Source: Odobenus rosmarus divergens (lineage: Eukaryota > Chordata > Mammalia > Carnivora > Odobenidae). Taken from it: a stretch of DNA of 64,000 nucleotides. Under the pieces are notes generated by a model. The model saw only the letters and a program-made list of their open reading frames with translations, did not search any database and was not told the DNA's origin. Within the stretch, counting starts at the first letter, position 1; each line of letters begins with the position of its first letter. The stretch lies in contig NW_004450285.1 in assembly GCF_000321225.1 (NCBI RefSeq), positions 4,975,570 to 5,039,569 of the forward strand. The letters are read 5' to 3'. The position numbers and the translations under genes are program-made. Below are positions 58,986 through 64,000 of this stretch, piece after piece.

Positions 58986-61539
58986 AGCCTCACTATTGTT
59001 AATATCTGATAACACCTGATGTCATTTTATGACCTCCATTCTTGCTCCAAATTATATAGTTATTGACTTATTTTTGAATCATTTATTCCAAACATCCATT
59101 CCTTTAAAAAACAATAAAGAAATGGCTTCTTAAAAAATCATAGATTTACTCTTACCTAACACACCTCCATAGGTGACTATAGCTATTGAGTGTATTCTCA
59201 ATAAATATTATATATATTTAAATTTTGTATATAAGTATCAGATATAATTAACATATAGCTATATATGATATTTACAACAAACAGCAATCACTGAGACTGT
59301 TCCAATGTCTGTCTGATTTACCTGATATTTTAAAGAGGTGTACCTTGATTGCTCATTCTATTCAGATCCTTAAATGTCAATCTATATCTGTTACTTTGTA
59401 AGGTTACTAGTCAAGAAGGAGGACAAAGCATTCAGGACAGTCTACCCATATCCTGGGGCTATCGAAATTCTTTTTTTCTCAGTCCACAAAGAAAACAATA
59501 TTTTAGTAACTCTAAGCCTGTGCCAACTCTGCTTAGTGTGCTAAGTAAACAGCAGATGAATTTCAGTTTTTCTTTATTATAATTTACATGGACTCTGCAA
59601 AAGCTATAAATGCTGAGATTTGATTTTCCTATCCATACCTTTAGTCTAGTCAAGGAAAACAAAAAACTAAACACACATAAGATTTCAGAATATCTTCTTG
59701 TTATTGCCTGCTCAACAGCAAATAATATGAGGATCATAAAGTCTTGAAGAAGATGCTGAATTTCTTGTGGTAATGGATAAAAGTGCTCCCTGGTGTGTTA
59801 AACTCATTCTAAAGTGTGCTTACTGGGAAAAGAAAGACATTTTATTGTCAAAGGAATTTAGGTGTAGATAACGTTACAAATTTGTATGGGCCTGATAGAA
59901 AAAGTATGTGCAACAATGAAATAAAGTATTAGAATATTGAAGGTCCTGATTTTTTGTGCTTAGAGATTGGTGTCGTTCTTTTGATTTGGATTAAATTGTA
60001 ACTCATTCTAATTAATTATTTTATTACTCTGTCAGAAAAATATTGAAATCATTGACAATGATATAATACCAAAAAAAAAAAAAAGTCCAGCCAGGAAAAC
60101 AAACAAATTTAAAAAAACCCAAAAAAACAAACAAAAAAAGAATTTAATAAAACCCTTTAACAATGAATAAATGTAGGTAAGCTCAGACGTGGTTGTCTTG
60201 TACATTTTGTAAAGTTAGAATTATCTATTAGATTTATGCACATTTAGATGCTTTAGGGCCCAATTCATGTTATAAACCTCTCACTTTATATATAGGGAAA
60301 ACTAGGCTCAGAAAGGTGAAGGTCATGCCTCTAAATGTCTCACTAATGGCAAGGTAGAAGAAGTGAATTCTATTTAGTTATCTTACATTGTTACATATTT
60401 CTTTTATCTTTCATTGAATTACAGTTCTGATAAATTTTCAATTGTGGATATTATGATCCATTATAATTATAGACGAAGATGCCTACTACAAATTTCTTAA
60501 GTTTCATGGAATAAGCAACAACAGCATTGAGGCAATGCAGAAGTAACCTTATATCAGCATATAGTGAATTAGGCCCTGATTAACAACATTATAATGAATT
60601 TAGTTGTGACTTTAGAAGGCTCAATTGGCTTTTCAACCTCTTATTCCACATAAGGATATTGCATATTACATATTCCTTCTATTCCACATACTCCTTCAAT
60701 ACCATTTTCGTCAACTCAAAGAAGAAATCCTTTTTTCTCATAGGGTCTATGAGATTATGACATGAACAATTACATAAAATAGCTTTTTATTGCAAAAATA
60801 TAGTGTAATTACAAGCTTTTACGTTTTTGTATCAAAGCATTTTTAATGGTAGTTCAAAGTTTTGTTTTTGTAATATTTATTTCAATATCTCTTAGTACTA
60901 CATTCCTTCAGAGAAATTATTTGCATTGTTCCAAAACAACACAGGACAAGAGGAAGTCTTTCTATTCTTATCAGTCAGCAATTGATACATAACAATAGCT
61001 AAAACAGATCTAAAATATTAATAACATATTGAAATTTATCTCTACCTGCTCATAGATTTCTAATCTTCTTTCTCTGAGTCTGCTATAAACTAGTCCCACT
61101 TTCGGCTGGCGTAGAATCCTGTAGGATGGCATTGAATCCTAAATTAACAGGAACAAGTTGTGGACTTTAATTCTCTCTAACCATTTCTATGATCTTACCC
61201 AGATTATTGACGTTCTTCTGTGTCTCAATTTTATAATTTATTTAAAAATGTGTTGGATTAGAATCTCTAAATTTCATTACTTAAAAATTCTGACTCAGAG
61301 AGTTTCTATAACACCCTTTATAACTTAAATATTGGGTAACAGTGAAATATAGAATAGCTTTGTTTTATGAATTGACTACTTTTTCCTTCTATTCCACTAG
61401 TTAAAAGACAATTGATCCTTAAATTCACATAGACTTTGGAGTTATTTGGCCAAACTAATCCCATCATACTGTACTAAGTTCATAGTCCTGTATTGAAAAC
61501 TCACACTGGGTAGTAAGAAGCAACAGGTAGAAAATATAA
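58986..61539. other. Intergenic, A-rich tract
   Basis: AT-rich near 59200-59270 and an A-rich run at about 60070-60140. A faint MIR-like piece may lie at 60285-60360. Nothing else recognised. Confidence 0.45.
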
Positions 61540-61960
61540 GTTCCTATATTAATCAAGGGGCCAATAAAGAAATAGAATTAGCTTTATTAGTAATCAGAGA
61601 AATTGAAATTAAGACTTCATTGAGATGGTATGTTTATACTTGCTAACTTGGTCAAAATTAAGAAGTCTGACCAAACCAAGTATGGGTGAACATGAGAATC
61701 AGTAGGAATATTCATATACTGCTGGTCTGTTGGTGGTACATCAATTGATCCCTCCCACCTTAGGAAACAATTTAGCACTGTTTAAGGATACTTACATATG
61801 TAAAAGAACTGTACTTTTTTTTTAAAGAAGGGAATTATGAATATACAATCCAGACTAGTTATATCTGAGAGCAAGGCAGGGGATGGCATAGAAAAGGAAC
61901 AAAGATTGAAAAATCTTGGGGTTTGATCTAGTTAAGTTGGGTGGTGGGTTAATTTATCAT
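61540..61960 (+). mobile_element. Old L1 (L1M-type) ORF2 tail fragment
   Basis: CATTGAGATGGTATGTTTATAC, AAAATTAAGAAGTCTGACC, ATATACTGCTGGTCTGTTGG and GGAAACAATTTAGCACTG follow the ORF2 C-terminal order. Highly diverged, no frame. Confidence 0.8.
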
Positions 61961-63009
61961 TTTTATTCAGAATTAATTTATATGTGACATATTCTTTTGT
62001 TTGTATCAAGTATTATGCAGTGTAAACATTATGTAGTAAGTATAACACGTGTACTTTTATAAACTGAATCTCAACTTTTTGCTAAAATTTTTTCTGGAAA
62101 CTATAAGAAATTTTATGTAAGAATGAGTTAGTTTTTTCTCAAAGTGAAAAAATTATTACTAGGTGATAAACTAACATTCAATGAATTGGTATCAAAGAGC
62201 TTCAAGATCTAGTTGTATATAAAAGTGAATAATATTCAGACTGCTGGAAGCAGAGGGATCAAATGATTATAATATCACATGAAGAGCACTTGTAAAGTTT
62301 TAATGGAAGCACATAAAAGAAATCCCCATTAAGTCTAAGGGAATCAATGGCATTTAAAAATTAAAAATAAAACAAAAGGTATTTACTAGACAGGAAAAGA
62401 AGTAGAGCAAACAGCATGGTCAAAGATGCTCAGGAATACTAAAGCAAAACATTTTGGGGAGAGCAAGTTGCCCAGTGAGTGTGACATTTGGAGGCCATGA
62501 AGTAGAGTGGTGGCGGTATGTTAAAATAGAGGAAAATCAAGATATGAGAAGTGTGCCTTCCATATTAATACATTTGGATAATAATTGGTAAAGAATTGAG
62601 AAAATTTCTGGATGACTATGATTTCTTTCTTTGATAAGTGGGAGCATATTTTATGGGACAAGGTGACAAATAATCTACTAAACTTGTTAGGTTTCATATT
62701 CCTTATTTGGGAAAGAATGACAAGCAAGAGTACTTAGACATGCAGACCAATTTCTGGGGAGAGGTGAGACTTAGAGATGTAATTATATTTTTAAAAAATT
62801 AGCTTAGAAGTGGCAGGTGAACCATGGACTGGATAAAAACATCTTGGGATAATGGTGAGGGAAATGAGAGAGTCAAAGGCAGAAATCTGGATTATAATAA
62901 TCAAGAGGCTGCCGTGAGAGGCTGAGAAAGAGAAATCAGATTGGTAGGGCTAACAAAAGAGGTAATCATTTCAGTAGGGAATAAAGGGTACTCTTAATAG
63001 AGTCCTTAG
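61961..63009. other. Intergenic, nothing recognised
   Basis: No element assigned with confidence. Confidence 0.45.
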
Positions 63010-63205
63010 TTGTTAGACTGTACTGAGCCCTTTACACACTTTATTTCATGCCACCCCTGCATAGTCTTTGAAATAATATGTTCCTAATTTTAAAAATGAG
63101 TTGAATGAAGCAGAAAACAGTTAAATATGCTTAATGCCACACATATCTAGTAAGTGTTAGTGATGAAGTTGAAACTATGTTCTAACTGCAGCTCACACTC
63201 TTAGA
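63010..63205 (-). mobile_element. MIR
   Basis: ACTGAGCCCTTTACACACTT, TTATTTCATGCCACCCCTGC and CACACATATCTAGTAAGTG in reverse MIR order; diverged. Confidence 0.6.
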
Positions 63206-63469
63206 TGCCCCTGTGTACCAGAATAGATTGAGAGCTGATAATGCCCAAAGCCAGAAATTAATCAAATGGAAATTAATTAGAAAATGAAATCAAGATTGAA
63301 AAAGAAGCCATTAGGTTTAGTAGTTAGTAAGAGCAAATTTGATGTATTAAAATGAGGAATCAATTAAATCTTGGGGAATTTATGGAAAAATATTTTTTAA
63401 ATGTAACTTGGAGGTAAGGTTACAAAGAAATTATAAGACAAAGATGACAGGCAGCAATGATCTGTATAG

Positions 63470-63650
63470 TTAGACAAACTGAACAAGAATGGACAAGTTA
63501 CTTAATATTTCAGTATCAGTTTTCTCCTCTCTGAAATGTAAATAATCCTCAATTTGTTTTGGATGGGTAAATTGAGCAACATACATAAAATCTGTCACTA
63601 TGAGCGTTTGGATAATAGAAGTTTAAGTAACATTTGCAATCCTCTCATGT
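63470..63650 (+). mobile_element. Possible MIR
   Basis: GGACAAGTTACTTAATATTTC followed by TTTTCTCCTCTCTGAAATG resembles the MIR core. Weak call. Confidence 0.4.
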
Positions 63651-64000
63651 GTGATTTTCCTCAGTTCTACTTTCGAAGAATGAGAAGGCTAGAAACCAGA
63701 CCACAGTATGCCTATGCCGAGGAGCAGTAGAGAATACAGTAGTGGAGATATGAATGTAGAATATTTTGTAGCATTTGACCATGAAAAGAATTGCACTAGG
63801 GATGTAGTTGAGTAGGATCATGGGAACTAAAGGAAGAAACGTTTATAGAATAGAGGGACAGATAAACTGAAGATGGGAAAGTGAATGGCTCAGTGCCTTC
63901 AAAGAGGTGGACAGGACGGAGTTGAATCATATGCCTGCAAAAAATGAGATTTGAGTGAATCTCCTGATAACTTGTTTCTTTCCCTTCTTTTTAACCCCTT
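63651..64000. other. Intergenic, nothing recognised
   Basis: No element identified up to the window edge. Confidence 0.45.

Overview
This is nuclear DNA from a placental mammal, very probably an arctoid carnivoran (bear, seal, mustelid or raccoon side of the dog-like carnivores). The evidence is about 22 tRNA-Lys-derived CAN-SINEs, carnivoran-type L1 ends, MIR, L2, hAT and Tigger fossils, and a CpG-island promoter on a two-exon gene. The SINEs lack the short SINEC2 form typical of dogs and the felid-type body, which is why arctoid is favoured. That placement is inference.

There is one convincing protein-coding gene: PCDH20 (protocadherin-20), on the minus strand from about 39.6 to 45 kb. Its coding part has two exons (44430-44561 and 40604-43327) separated by a 1,102-bp GT-AG intron in phase 0. 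The spliced product is exactly 951 residues, with seven cadherin repeats, one membrane span and a tail of about 38 residues. A CpG island covers the first exon and the promoter side.

Layout. 1-2.6 kb: the 5' end of a minus-strand L1, with a decayed ORF1 and a 5'UTR carrying a 262-bp internal duplication. 2.7-36.9 kb: gene-free desert with SINEs roughly every 2 kb, several L1 3' ends, old L1M and L2 remnants, hAT (MER5-like) copies and one 350-N assembly gap (34550-34899). 36.9-47.6 kb: PCDH20 and its flanks, with no recognisable SINE or L1 body, unlike everything around it. 47.6-64 kb: desert again, with MIRs (some with later elements nested inside), two Tigger-type DNA transposon fossils, more CAN-SINEs and an old L1M 3' fragment.

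No CRISPR array, operon, functional tRNA or rRNA gene, or novel gene system is visible. The items most worth a second look are evolutionary: the repeat-poor island around PCDH20, a probable A-tail-only insertion in its intron, its alternative starts and upstream ORF, nested transposon stacks, and recent-looking SINE insertions. All repeat names come from recalled consensus patterns, not from a search.
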